A stretch of 64,000 nucleotides of DNA, from the NCBI GenBank assembly GCA_021770245.1, contig JAETRI010000037.1, forward strand, positions 1-64,000, written 5' to 3'. Numbering within the stretch: position 1 is the stretch's first letter; each line of letters begins with the position of its first letter. The notes under the pieces were generated by a model. That model was not told where the DNA came from. It was given only the letters and a program-made list of their open reading frames with translations, and searched no databases. Source of the stretch: Lachnospiraceae bacterium (GTDB taxonomy: Bacteria; Bacillota; Clostridia; Lachnospirales; Lachnospiraceae). The translations under genes were made by a program, and so were the position numbers. This document shows positions 25,285 to 34,360 of this stretch, piece after piece.

Positions 25285-27645
25285 ATGGAAGCGGGCTTTC
25301 GGATTCCGCGAGGGATGGAAAAGGTGGAACAAAAAAAGAAAAAACGAAGGAAAGTTCATAAAAACAGGGGACGGCGTGTGTTTCTGTGCGCCGTAACGCT
25401 GTCATTTGCCCTTCTGTGCGTCCTGTGTGCCCTTTGGGAAGGGGCGGATATCCCCCAGCCCTCCCATCGTCCCGTCTGCATCAGACAGGAGGAAGACGGG
25501 CTGCGGGTGGATATGGCGGGAGAAAACCTGATTTTGCACAGAGGAGTCAGACTGCGGGCGGACAGCGTGGAGGGCCGGGCTTTCTCACCGCGTCTGGCAG
25601 GGGACGGCGTCACGGGCCGGGAGGAGAGCAGGTGGTCTTCGGCCAACGACTGGGAAAATAACGACCACTGGCTGGAGGCCGTTTTTCCTCAAAAGACCCG
25701 GATCGGATGCGTGCGGATCTTCTGGGAGAGGACCAATGCCAGCGCATACAGCCTGGAGATTTCCGATGACGGCAGGACATGGGAAGCCGTGGCATGCTTT
25801 CAGGAGGAGCCGAAGGAGACGGAGCAGTATATCCTGCTGGAAAAACCGGTGGCGGCCCGGCATCTGCGCCTCCATGTAACGGAGGTGAGAAAGGAAGAAG
25901 AGGATCTGAGCCTGTATTATCAGAACGTATCGGTTCTGGAACTGGAGGTCTATGACGAACCGGATGCCGTTCTGCAAATCCCAAAGCCCCGGATAGAGGC
26001 GGGAACGGGGCGTATTCTTTCGGTCCCGGAGGTCCCGGAGCCCTATACGCTTCGATTCGGGGGCGCGGATTATGAAAATCTCGTCCGAAAGGACGGCACC
26101 ATCGGGGATACGCTTTCTCCGGTGGAGGTGGAGCTGGGCTTTGTACTGCAGCGGGACAATATGGAATGGGAGCTGCCCGGCATGCGGGTGGAGATACCCG
26201 GAAGCGAAGGGGGGCTGTCTTGGGCCGGCGGAATTTTGGAGGGGATAAAAGCGGCGGAATGGAAGGGAAGCGGCGGAAAAGTGCGGTTCCCCGAGGCCGT
26301 ATGCCTTATTAGAAAAGGGGATGAGGAAAATGCCATAGAGCCCGTGGCGCAGCTCTTTGCAAAGGAGCTGGAGACGGAAGGAAGATCGGCGGGCCTGGAA
26401 ACCGACGGAAACGATTCCGGCGGAGGATACGGGATTATCCTGGAACTAACCGGCGGCCTGTCCGACAACAGTCTGGGGGAGGAAGGATACGAAATCGAAA
26501 TCCTTAAAGAAGGTACGACCGTCCGGGGCAACACGGTGCAGGGCATCCGATGGGGCTGTGTGACTCTGCTGGAGCTGATCCGGGAAACCGATGGGACGCT
26601 TCCTGCAGGATGCCTGCGGGATTATCCGCGCTATCGGGTACGGGGATTCGGCATCGACGTGGGCCGCAGGCCCGTTTCCATGGAACTGCTGCGACGGCTG
26701 GTAGAAAAGCTTTCCGAGAATAAGATGAATACTCTGCAGATCCATCTGAACGACAACCAGATCATTGCCCAGAGCGAATACGACGGTACGATGAAAGGAG
26801 CGATGAGCCTGTACGCGGGATTCCGCCTGGAATCGGAAATGAGGAATGCGAAGGGGGAGAGCATCACGTCGGAGGATCTGTATTATACGAAGGAAGAGTT
26901 CGCGCGGTTCGTGGAGGAAGCGAAGGCCTACGGCGTGGAGGTGGTTCCGGAAATCGATACGCCGGCCCACAGCCTTGCCATAACCCGTACCTTTCCGGAA
27001 TGGGGTATGCGAGGGAATCCGGAAAGCGCGGACTGTCTTGACCTGTCGAAAGAAGGTGCGGTACAATTAGGAAAGGATTTATGGAAGGAATACCTGACTC
27101 CTTCCACGGACGGGAAAGCGCCGGCCTTTGCGTCCTGTACGGCCCTGCATCTGGGAATGGATGAGTATTTCGGGGACAGCGGGGACTATCTGTCCTATCT
27201 GCAGGAACTCTCCGAATATGTGGGAGAACTGGCTCCCGGTAAACGGCTTCGGATCTGGGGAAGCCTGTCTTTGACAGGGGGTGATTATGCAGGTATTTCC
27301 AGACAGCTTGAAATGCATATCTGGGATACTTCCTGGGCGGATCCGGCGGATATGTATGCGGAGGGCTTTTCCGTCATCAATTCCCAAAGCAGCTGTCTCT
27401 ATCTGATTCCGGGGGGCGGATACGACCGGCTCGATTTGGAGTTCCTGGAAAAGGAGTGGAGGCCGAACGTATTTTGGACAACGAAACGGCAATGGGAGCT
27501 GCCGGCCTGGTCCGACCGCATGCTGGGCGCATGCTATATGATGTGGAACGATTGGGCCGGCCTGAACGGGCATGAGATCACGGAAGACGGGTTGTATGAG
27601 CGTTTTGCGGAGCCGCTTTTGATAATTGCCCAAAAGCTGTGGTGA
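25285..27645 (+). CDS. Membrane-anchored GH20-like beta-N-acetylhexosaminidase with discoidin-type domain
   Basis: A protein of about 786 residues. After a very basic N-terminus (KKKKRRKVHKNRGRR) comes one membrane helix, so it is likely anchored and exposed outside. A coagulation factor 5/8 (discoidin-like) carbohydrate-binding region follows (SSANDWENNDHWLEAVFP, NASAYSLEISDDG). The C-terminal half is a GH20 barrel: GFGIDVGRRPVS, LQIHLNDNQ, VVPEIDTPAHS and LHLGMDEYFG, the last with the D-E catalytic pair. GH20 enzymes release terminal GlcNAc/GalNAc by substrate assistance. Start 25285 follows aggaaacc; 25315 is an alternative. It overlaps no neighbour; an SGNH gene follows. Confidence 0.82.
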   Translation: MEAGFRIPRGMEKVEQKKKKRRKVHKNRGRRVFLCAVTLSFALLCVLCALWEGADIPQPSHRPVCIRQEEDGLRVDMAGENLILHRGVRLRADSVEGRAFSPRLAGDGVTGREESRWSSANDWENNDHWLEAVFPQKTRIGCVRIFWERTNASAYSLEISDDGRTWEAVACFQEEPKETEQYILLEKPVAARHLRLHVTEVRKEEEDLSLYYQNVSVLELEVYDEPDAVLQIPKPRIEAGTGRILSVPEVPEPYTLRFGGADYENLVRKDGTIGDTLSPVEVELGFVLQRDNMEWELPGMRVEIPGSEGGLSWAGGILEGIKAAEWKGSGGKVRFPEAVCLIRKGDEENAIEPVAQLFAKELETEGRSAGLETDGNDSGGGYGIILELTGGLSDNSLGEEGYEIEILKEGTTVRGNTVQGIRWGCVTLLELIRETDGTLPAGCLRDYPRYRVRGFGIDVGRRPVSMELLRRLVEKLSENKMNTLQIHLNDNQIIAQSEYDGTMKGAMSLYAGFRLESEMRNAKGESITSEDLYYTKEEFARFVEEAKAYGVEVVPEIDTPAHSLAITRTFPEWGMRGNPESADCLDLSKEGAVQLGKDLWKEYLTPSTDGKAPAFASCTALHLGMDEYFGDSGDYLSYLQELSEYVGELAPGKRLRIWGSLSLTGGDYAGISRQLEMHIWDTSWADPADMYAEGFSVINSQSSCLYLIPGGGYDRLDLEFLEKEWRPNVFWTTKRQWELPAWSDRMLGACYMMWNDWAGLNGHEITEDGLYERFAEPLLIIAQKLW

Positions 27646-27659
27646 TTCGATTCTGATAA

Positions 27660-27674
27660 GCCGCCTTTGGCGGC
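27660..27674 (+). promoter_or_regulatory. GCCGCC/GGCGGC hairpin before the SGNH gene
   Basis: gccgcc-ttt-ggcggc followed by ggaaacgaggtgggagATG, in the 45-base intercistronic gap after the GH20 gene. No U-tract. Confidence 0.55.
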
Positions 27675-27690
27675 GGAAACGAGGTGGGAG

Positions 27691-28707
27691 ATGAAGAATT
27701 GGCTGAAATGGACGGCAGGAATTTTAGCGGGAATGGCATTTCTCTTCCTGCTGCCACCCAAAACGATGTATGCTGCAAATCCGGCGGACGGAGTCAATAT
27801 TACACCCTGCACGGCCGCTATGGTGGCAAGGCAGATGTGTACGGTGCGCTCCGCTCCTTCCAAAGAGGCACAGAAGCTGGCATCCCTGAATCAGGGAACG
27901 GTGGTGAATGTATGCGGATATGCGGACAACGGATGGTATCAGGTGGTTTATCAGACCGGACTGGGTTATGTACACGGCAATTTTCTGACGGAGGTCTATG
28001 TGGAAGAAACGATGCGCCAGGCTCTGGCCGCACAGGCGGAGTTGATTAAACAGGGGATCGTACAGGGAGGGGGTCAGGAATCCGCAGTGCCGGACGGCGC
28101 GGCTGCCGGAGAAAAGCCGGAAGAAGCCGCGCTGCCGGTTCCGGCCGGAAATCCGGCGTCTCCCCTTCCCGCACAGACCGCTGCCGGTAATGTGATTTTC
28201 GTGGGCGATTCCCGTACCGGACAGATGTCCAATGCGGTGGGCGGTTCGGCGGCATGGCCGGGCGTGGCCTTTGTGGCCTGTTATGGCGGCGGAGTGGAAT
28301 GGCTTTCCACGCCGAAGGCGAAAAAGGACATAGACGAGCTGGTGGCGCCGGGTTCCGTTATCGTGATCAATTACGGGGTGAACGACCTGAACAGACACGG
28401 GGAGTATATCGAGACGATCAACCGCTATGCCCATGACTGGAAGCAGAAGGGCGCGGCCGTTTATTTCGCTTCCGTGGGCCCCGTGGGAGAAAACGAGCAC
28501 GGAAAGCGGAACTGGGCGGTGGAATATTTTAACGAACAGCTGAACAACCGGTTGAGCGGTGAGATCGGCCGGATCGACTTGTATGGGTATCTCATGCTTG
28601 CCGGATACGGCATGGAACCGGACGGCCTGCACTATACCGCGGATACCTATGCTTTGATTTTCCAATTCCTGATGCAGAGCATAGGCCGAATGGGGGAAAC
28701 GGGGTGA
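27691..28707 (+). CDS. Secreted SGNH/GDSL hydrolase with SH3 domain
   Basis: A 338-residue secreted protein with a signal peptide (residues 1-29, ending MYA-A). A bacterial SH3 domain covers about 48-103 (VRSAPSKEAQKLASLNQGT, GWYQVVY), followed by a Pro/Ala-rich linker and an SGNH esterase domain from about 167. Block I is VGDSRTGQ with nucleophile S174, block III INYGVNDL, and the last block DGLHYTADTY near the C-terminus supplies Asp and His. Such proteins de-O-acetylate or acetylate wall polymers. Its stop overlaps the GTG start of the adjacent membrane acyltransferase gene, so the two probably work as a pair. Confidence 0.88.
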   Translation: MKNWLKWTAGILAGMAFLFLLPPKTMYAANPADGVNITPCTAAMVARQMCTVRSAPSKEAQKLASLNQGTVVNVCGYADNGWYQVVYQTGLGYVHGNFLTEVYVEETMRQALAAQAELIKQGIVQGGGQESAVPDGAAAGEKPEEAALPVPAGNPASPLPAQTAAGNVIFVGDSRTGQMSNAVGGSAAWPGVAFVACYGGGVEWLSTPKAKKDIDELVAPGSVIVINYGVNDLNRHGEYIETINRYAHDWKQKGAAVYFASVGPVGENEHGKRNWAVEYFNEQLNNRLSGEIGRIDLYGYLMLAGYGMEPDGLHYTADTYALIFQFLMQSIGRMGETG

Positions 28708-29789
28708 AACGCTACGACAATATCCAGATCCTGCGGGTCCTGGCATGCCTGGGGGTATACTTTACTCATATAGCTCCCAAAATGGGGATTACGGGCGTCT
28801 GGGGGAAAATAGCCAATTTCGGCGCGTCCGGCGTATATCTTTTCTTCCTGGTCAGCGCGTTTCTGGCCTGCGATTCCCCGGCGCTTCGATCGGGCGGCGC
28901 CGGGAGGAAGGGCCGGGCCGTCCGGTTTTCCTATTATATACGCAGGGCTTTTCGGATCCTGCCGCTGTATTATGCGGTGATCCTGTACCACTTCCTCCTA
29001 CACACTTTCCTTTTGCGGGATGTTCCGGCGGATCCCGCCGGGCTGGGCTGGCTGCGCTACCTGTTTTTAACCGGCGCCGTCCTTCCTGCCCCGGACAATT
29101 TCTGGGGGAATTTATCGGGAACCTGGACGATCAGCCTTTTTGCAGCCTTTTATCTGTGCGCGCCCTTTCTCGTCCGCATGGCGGGGGAGGGGAAGGAGGA
29201 GAAAGGAGGCCCGGCCCGTGCCGTCCTGCTCTACGCGGCTTCCCTTTTGCTGCAGCAGATCTGGATTCGCCAGAGCTTTTCCGATTATATGATGTTCTTC
29301 TATTATCTTCATTTTTTCGTTTTGGGAATCCTTCTAAACCGGCTTGCGTCATGCTATGCCCCTGTGGCGGCAGCGGGGCGCTTCCTTCTGATCTGCGCCG
29401 CAGCCGGGCTGGGCCTGTACTTGACGACGGACAGCATTCCCTATTTCACGGCGGTCTCCTGGATGTTCGGCCTCATCCTCCTTCTGACCCTGAATTTTTC
29501 CTGGGATAAGGCCGCGGTAAAGGAAGGAGGAAAATCCCCGGCCTCTCTGTGCCGGGTCCTGCTGAAAACGCTTGATACCTATTCTTATGGTATTTACCTG
29601 GTACATGAAGTCGTCGTGGAGGGAATCGTCCTGGTACAGGCGCACATCCCTCTTTCCGGTTTCCCGGTTTTCGCGATCGTAACGCTGTTCACAACGGCGG
29701 GTGTCATCATTGCCCGCAAATGGATCGAAGCGCCGATGCAGCGTCTGGGAGAGGGGGTTGCAAAGCGGGTGTTTACAAACTGTTTATAA
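28704..29789 (+). CDS. Membrane O-acyltransferase (acyltransferase 3 family)
   Basis: A 361-residue polytopic protein of the acyltransferase_3/OatA family that moves acyl groups across the membrane onto glycans. It begins NIQILRVLACLGVYFTHI with the conserved R and H, then SGVYLFFLVSAFL and RRAFRILPLYY. Start is GTG at 28704, overlapping the stop of the SGNH gene by 4 bases (translational coupling). The last loop YSYGIYLVHEVVVE is typical. Together with the SGNH protein it forms the two halves seen in wall O-acetylation systems. Polymer acceptor unknown. Confidence 0.88.
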   Translation: MKRYDNIQILRVLACLGVYFTHIAPKMGITGVWGKIANFGASGVYLFFLVSAFLACDSPALRSGGAGRKGRAVRFSYYIRRAFRILPLYYAVILYHFLLHTFLLRDVPADPAGLGWLRYLFLTGAVLPAPDNFWGNLSGTWTISLFAAFYLCAPFLVRMAGEGKEEKGGPARAVLLYAASLLLQQIWIRQSFSDYMMFFYYLHFFVLGILLNRLASCYAPVAAAGRFLLICAAAGLGLYLTTDSIPYFTAVSWMFGLILLLTLNFSWDKAAVKEGGKSPASLCRVLLKTLDTYSYGIYLVHEVVVEGIVLVQAHIPLSGFPVFAIVTLFTTAGVIIARKWIEAPMQRLGEGVAKRVFTNCL

Positions 29790-29891
29790 TTTCATTTTCC
29801 TCTTGCAAAATAACAGGAGTTGTAATATTTTATTTATGGGTATTTTATGGGCGTAATCTGCGGAAACTATTTCGGAAAGGAGGATAAGCTC

Positions 29892-30212
29892 ATGGAATAT
29901 AGATTTACCTCAGCCGATTTTCAGAAAGAAGTGCTGGACTGCGGGATGCCCGTTTTGGTGGATTTCTACGCGGACTGGTGCGGGCCATGCAAGATGATGG
30001 CTCCGGTGGTCGAGAAGCTTGCCGGGGCGATGGATGGCAGATGTAAGGTCGGAAAGCTGAATATCGACGAGAACATGGATATCGCGGAGAGATATCATGT
30101 GATGAACATTCCTACTTTCCTGATTTTCAAGGACGGGCAGGAAAAAGAGAGAATCGTCGGAGCGGTTTCTCAGAATGAATTGATGAAAAAACTGGAACAG
30201 ACGCTGGCGTAG
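29892..30212 (+). CDS. trxA: Thioredoxin
   Basis: A 106-residue thioredoxin with the active site W29-C30-G-P-C33-K. It also has the cis-Pro motif NIPTFLIF. It reduces protein disulfides in the cytosol. The start at 29892 follows AAGGAGG. No thioredoxin reductase is nearby; the gene lies just ahead of the Mrp-type operon, separated by a small hairpin. Confidence 0.93.
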   Translation: MEYRFTSADFQKEVLDCGMPVLVDFYADWCGPCKMMAPVVEKLAGAMDGRCKVGKLNIDENMDIAERYHVMNIPTFLIFKDGQEKERIVGAVSQNELMKKLEQTLA

Positions 30213-30226
30213 GAAACGCCAGCGTC
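30200..30226 (+). terminator. Stem-loop spanning the trxA stop codon
   Basis: gacgctggcgt-aggaa-acgccagcgtc, an 11-bp perfect stem that includes the last codons of trxA. It is followed by cgttt only, so termination would be weak. It may separate trxA expression from the mrp genes or act as an intercistronic stabiliser. Confidence 0.45.
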
Positions 30227-30247
30227 CGTTTAATGAAGGGAACGGAT

Positions 30248-30715
30248 ATGTACATATTATTTTTCCTGTTATGGATCATCTTCAATGGGCAGATCACTCC
30301 GGAAATCGTCGTATTCGGCCTGGTGATTTCCGCTGCCATATACTGGTTCTGCTGCAGGTTCATGGGATATAAGCCCAGAAGGGATTGGCTGCTGATTTGC
30401 AGATCGGGCTATATCCTGGTCTACATCGGCCTTTTGATCCGGGAGATTATCAAGGCAAACGCGGCGGTGATGAAGCTCGTCCTCACCCCCCATCTGAAGG
30501 TGGAGCCGGTGATGGTTAAGTTTCGGGCAGATCTGCGGACGCGGATCGGAAGGGTGCTTCTGGCCAATGCGATCACGCTGACTCCGGGTACGATCACGGT
30601 TTCCCTAAAAGGGGACGAATATCTGGTCCATTGTCTGGACAGGCAGTTTGCGGAGGGCCTTTCGGACAGTGTGTTCATCGGAGCGCTGAAAAAGATAGAA
30701 GGGCAGGATGTATGA
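30248..30715 (+). CDS. mrpE: Mrp/Mbh-type antiporter subunit E
   Basis: A 155-residue protein with N-terminal hydrophobic helices (about 1-45) and a soluble tail, matching MrpE/MnhE (MbhA in hydrogenase complexes). The family signature ANAITLTPGTITVSL is present near residue 115. MrpE is an accessory subunit of the multi-subunit Na+(cation)/H+ antiporter. It is first in an operon ordered E-F-G-D'-E'B-C-D, which matches the mbhA-H order, with the next gene overlapping by 4 bases. Confidence 0.9.
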   Translation: MYILFFLLWIIFNGQITPEIVVFGLVISAAIYWFCCRFMGYKPRRDWLLICRSGYILVYIGLLIREIIKANAAVMKLVLTPHLKVEPVMVKFRADLRTRIGRVLLANAITLTPGTITVSLKGDEYLVHCLDRQFAEGLSDSVFIGALKKIEGQDV

Positions 30716-31038
30716 TGGCGGGATACGAGAATGCTTTGAATGTGATATACGTGGCGGCGTTGATCGTTCTGGCGGTCATGCTCCTTTTGTGCCTGATGCG
30801 TGCGGTGCGCGGGCCCAGGGTGGCGGACCGCATCGTTGCGGTGAATATGATGGGCACCATGGTTATGGTGATGATCGCCATATTGGCTCTGATGATGGAG
30901 GAGGGATATCTGGTGGATATCTGCATCATCTATGCCATGATAAGCTTCCTTTCCGTTGTGGTGCTTACCAAGGTCTATATGGGCGTGTATCGGGAGCACA
31001 AGAGGAAAGAGGAACTGGAAAAGGAAAGGAAGGGGTGA
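30712..31038 (+). CDS. mrpF: Mrp/Mbh-type antiporter subunit F
   Basis: A 108-residue membrane protein with three hydrophobic helices; the family motif RAVRGPRVADRIVAVNMMG follows helix 1, as in MrpF/MnhF. Its ATG overlaps the mrpE stop (ATGA-type coupling). The C-terminus is a charged tail (REHKRKEELEKERKG). Confidence 0.9.
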   Translation: MMAGYENALNVIYVAALIVLAVMLLLCLMRAVRGPRVADRIVAVNMMGTMVMVMIAILALMMEEGYLVDICIIYAMISFLSVVVLTKVYMGVYREHKRKEELEKERKG

Positions 31039-31042
31039 TCTT

Positions 31043-31387
31043 ATGAACTGGGAGCTGCTCCGTTTGATTTTGGGAACCCTTCTGCTTCTGACAGGGCTTG
31101 TGACTTTTGCCCTGGAGCTGTTCGGGGTGAATCGTTTTGAATTTGTGTTAAACAGGATGCATGCGGCGGCCATGGGGGACACACTGGGAATCGGAACGTC
31201 CATGCTGGGGCTGATGGTCCTGTCCGGCCTCAATTTCACCAGTCTGAAGATGCTTTTGGTGATCGTATTTTTGTGGTTTGCTTCCCCGGTGGCATCCCAT
31301 CTGATCGCCCGCCTGGAGGCGGCCACGGATGAGGAACTGGGGGAATTCTGTGAGATTGACTGCCTGGATGAAGAGGAGGAAGACTGA
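31043..31387 (+). CDS. mrpG: Mrp/Mbh-type antiporter subunit G
   Basis: A 114-residue, three-helix MnhG/MrpG protein. The motif FEFVLNRMHAAAMGDTLG is the family signature for this small subunit (R-x-H-A-A-x-x-D-T-x-G). It begins 4 bases after mrpF and ends with an acidic tail. It is part of the conserved E-F-G block of the antiporter base. Confidence 0.9.
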   Translation: MNWELLRLILGTLLLLTGLVTFALELFGVNRFEFVLNRMHAAAMGDTLGIGTSMLGLMVLSGLNFTSLKMLLVIVFLWFASPVASHLIARLEAATDEELGEFCEIDCLDEEEED

Positions 31388-31388
31388 C

Positions 31389-31655
31389 GTGACTTTTCTT
31401 ACATATCTGTTGATGGCTTTTTTGGTCGGATGCGCCATAGCGGCAAGCTTTTCACGGAATCTTCTTAATTCCATTTTGATTTTTATGTCATACAGTTTAG
31501 TGATGTCCATTATCTGGATCCTGCTGGAGTCGCCGGACCTGGCCATTACGGAGGCGGCGGTGGGCGCGGGGGTGACCAGCGTGCTCTTCTTCGTCACCCT
31601 GAAGAAGATCCGTGCCATTGAAAAGGAGGAAAGCGATGGAAGCAAAGAAGAATAG
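31389..31655 (+). CDS. MbhD/DUF4040-type small membrane subunit
   Basis: An 88-residue protein with three helices, equivalent to the MbhD domain fused at the C-terminus of MrpA in classical Mrp. The motif SPDLAITEAAVGAGVTSVLF is diagnostic. GTG start at 31389 after GAGGAGG. It overlaps the next gene by 20 bases. Being a free-standing gene argues for the Mbh-like rather than the Bacillus Mrp arrangement. Confidence 0.85.
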   Translation: MTFLTYLLMAFLVGCAIAASFSRNLLNSILIFMSYSLVMSIIWILLESPDLAITEAAVGAGVTSVLFFVTLKKIRAIEKEESDGSKEE

Positions 31656-32607
31656 CCGCTTCTTCCGGTGGCTTTATGGGGAAAAAGACCCGCTTCTGGG
31701 AAAGGTGGAGATGAAGCCCCAGGGAGAGGGACAGGAAGCAAAACAGATCAGCGACCAGGAGTTCGAAAAAAAGCAGAAGCAGCTGCTGGAGAAGATCTAT
31801 GATATGGAACACAACTGGAAGCTGAAGTTTTTCGAAAAGGCTTATCACGTGCTCGCCGTGCTGTTCTGTGTCCTTCTGGTGTTCATCATGCTGGTGGCGG
31901 TTTCGTATCTGCCCAGGACGGGCAATGCGTCCAATCCGGATAATAACGAGGTTTCCGAGCGGTATATCACCAAGGGGCTGCAGGAAACGGGAGCGGTAAA
32001 CATCGTTACGGGGATGATCCTGGATTACCGTGCCTTCGATACCTTTGGGGAATCCAATGTGCTCTTCATTGCCACGGTTACGGTGCTGATCCTCCTCCGG
32101 GTGGATAAAAAAGAAAAGAAGGAAGGGGAACAGGCGGATTCCAACTTAACGCAGGCGGAGGCGGAAGCTCAGGACATGGTCTATGAACCCCAAAACGACC
32201 TGATCCTCCAGATGGTGGCTTCCTTTCTGGTGCCGCTGATCATCATCTTCGGCATTTATGTGATATTAAACGGCCATCTGTCCCCGGGAGGAGGTTTCTC
32301 CGGCGGGGCCATCATCGGCGCGGGGCTGATCCTGTACCTGAATGCCTTTGGCTTTGCCAAGACGGAACGGTTCTTCACGGAGAAGACCTATAAGACGATC
32401 TGCTTTTGTTCACTGACCTTTTACTGCCTGGCCAAAAGCTATTCCTTCTATACGGGAGCCCATCATCTGGAAAGCGGAATACCGTTGGGGACGCCGGGGG
32501 CGATCCTCTCTTCCGGACTGATCCTGCCGCTGAATATCTGTGTGGGCCTGGTGGTAGCCTGTACCATGTATGCCTTCTATGCGCTGTTCCGGAAAGGGGG
32601 ATTCTGA
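31636..32607 (+). CDS. mrpB: MbhE-MrpB fusion subunit
   Basis: A 323-residue protein. The N-terminal 60 residues are charged and probably coiled coil. An MbhE-like part follows (hydrophobic helix, then VNIVTGMILDYRAFDTFGES, which corresponds to the end of MrpA). The C-terminal half is an MrpB/MnhB domain with NGHLSPGGGFSGGAI. In Bacillus Mrp these lie in two proteins (MrpA C-terminus and MrpB), so this is a fusion relative to that arrangement. It lies between the MbhD-like and mrpC genes. Confidence 0.85.
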   Translation: MEAKKNSRFFRWLYGEKDPLLGKVEMKPQGEGQEAKQISDQEFEKKQKQLLEKIYDMEHNWKLKFFEKAYHVLAVLFCVLLVFIMLVAVSYLPRTGNASNPDNNEVSERYITKGLQETGAVNIVTGMILDYRAFDTFGESNVLFIATVTVLILLRVDKKEKKEGEQADSNLTQAEAEAQDMVYEPQNDLILQMVASFLVPLIIIFGIYVILNGHLSPGGGFSGGAIIGAGLILYLNAFGFAKTERFFTEKTYKTICFCSLTFYCLAKSYSFYTGAHHLESGIPLGTPGAILSSGLILPLNICVGLVVACTMYAFYALFRKGGF

Positions 32608-32609
32608 AA

Positions 32610-32984
32610 ATGGGAGCGAACCTGTTATCGAACTACGGGGAAGCGGTGGCCATGGTCCTGTTCGGCATCGGCTTTTCCAACCTGCTTCTGCAGAAGAACC
32701 TGATTAAGAAAATCATCGGCCTGAACATCATGGATACCGCGGTCTATCTGTTCCTTGCGGAAAAGGGATACATCTATGGCCGCAAAGCTCCCATTGTGGT
32801 GGACGGGATCCAGAGTATGGAGGCCTATATCAACCCTGTCCCCAGCGGCCTGGTGCTTACGGGCATCGTGGTATCCGTTTCCGTGACGGCCCTGATGCTC
32901 TCCCTCACCGTGCGGTTATATCGCAGGTATCATACGCTGGATCTGGACGAGATATCGGCGAGACTGAAAAAGGAGGGACTATAA
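32610..32984 (+). CDS. mrpC: Mrp-type antiporter subunit C (NuoK-like)
   Basis: A 124-residue three-helix protein homologous to MrpC and the NuoK subunit of complex I. The GIGFSNLLLQKNLIKKIIGLNIMDTAVYLF stretch fits the family, as does the PVPSGLVLTGIVVSVSVTALML helix. It begins 2 bases after mrpB and is directly followed by the damaged mrpD. Confidence 0.88.
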   Translation: MGANLLSNYGEAVAMVLFGIGFSNLLLQKNLIKKIIGLNIMDTAVYLFLAEKGYIYGRKAPIVVDGIQSMEAYINPVPSGLVLTGIVVSVSVTALMLSLTVRLYRRYHTLDLDEISARLKKEGL

Positions 32985-34315
32985 ATGGATTTTGTACAAA
33001 ATTTTCCCTTCTTTTCCATCATCCTTTCCATGTTTTCGGGGACGGTCAGCTCTGTACTTCCCGCGAAGGCGGCGAGATGGCTGAATGCGGCGGTAATCGG
33101 TATCGTAGGCGCGATGTCAGCCGTCCTGCTGGTCTATTTGATAGGAAGGGGCGAAAGCTACGTCTTTATGATGGGCCATTTCCCCGCACCCTGGGGCAAC
33201 GAGATCCGGGCGGGCGTGCTGGAAGCGGGTATGGCGCTGTTTTTCTGCATCATCATGCTCTTATCCCTCCTGGGCGGGCATAAGAAGCTGCTGGGCGAGG
33301 TGTCGAAGCCGCGGTGCGCTATATGATCATGAGCCTGCTGGGCAGCGGCCTTTTGCTGGTGGGGATCTGCATGCTGTACGATATGACCGGCCATCTTTTG
33401 ATGAGCAATATCAAGGAAAGTGTGGCCATGATTATGGAAAGCGGGGAGTACCAGGTCCCTCTGATGGTGACCATCGGGCTGATCTGTGTGGGGCTCGCCA
33501 TCAAGAGCGCCCTGTTCCCTTTTCACTCCTGGCTGCCGGATGCCTATGGATATTCCACGGTCTCTTCCGCGGCCATACTCTCCAGCCTGGTGTCCAAGGG
33601 ATATATTTTTCTGCTTCTCAAGATTGTGTACCGGGTGATCGGATTTGAGGTTTTCATCCAAAGCAGGATCATCAACGTGCTGTTCGTCTTTGGGTTGATG
33701 GGAATGGTATTCGGCTCCCTGAGCGCAATCAGGGAAAACGATATCCGCCGTATGATCGCTTTTTCCAGCGTGGCCCAGATCGGATATATTTATATGGGGT
33801 TCGGGCTGGGGACCGAAATCGGCATGGTGGCAAGCGTATACCATATCCTGGCCCATGCGGCCACCAAATCCCTGCTGTTTCTGGCCGCAATCGGTTTAAC
33901 GGACGTGTCCTGCGGCAGCAGACGTTTCGTCCCTCTCACGGGAGCCGGTTACCGGCATAAGATGGCGGGGGTCGGGTTTACCGTAGGTTCCCTTTCCATG
34001 GTGGGGATGCCTGTTTTCTCGGGCTTTGTAAGCAAGCTGCTGTTTGCCCAGGCCTGTCTGGGACATGACGTGAAAATGCTTCCGGGGCTGATTGTGCTGG
34101 GCATCAGCACGGTCCTGAACGCGATCTACTTCATGAAGACGGTGATCCGCATCTATGTGCCGGAGAAGCGGCCGGACTGCGAAATCATTACCGTAAAGGA
34201 CGAAAAGGTCTATGCGATGGTCATTGTGCTGTTCGTTTGTCTGAACGTGATGCTGGGCATGCTTTCCCAGCCGATCGTAACATTGATAACCAACGGGCTT
34301 GCCATGTTCGCGTAG
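32985..34315 (+). pseudogene. mrpD: mrpD-like antiporter subunit broken by an internal deletion/frameshift
   Basis: Two reading frames together make one MrpD/NuoM-type subunit. Codons 32985-33326 encode the N-terminal helices, ending in LLSLLGGHKKLLGEV before the frame runs out. From about 33305 another frame continues as EAAVRYMIMSLLGSGLLL through the normal C-terminal helices (FPFHSWLPDAYG, IAFSSVAQIGYIY). Compared with the two intact paralogues downstream, about 45-50 residues are missing at the junction, including the helix with the essential Glu (FYECMTLL or FYELLTMV in the paralogues). So about 140 bases are lost, out of frame. Either a true pseudogene or an assembly error; no intact product can be made as read. 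Confidence 0.8.
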
Positions 34316-34360
34316 GCCGGAGCTGATTTGCGGCATCGGACCGCAGGAATGGAGGTTCCT

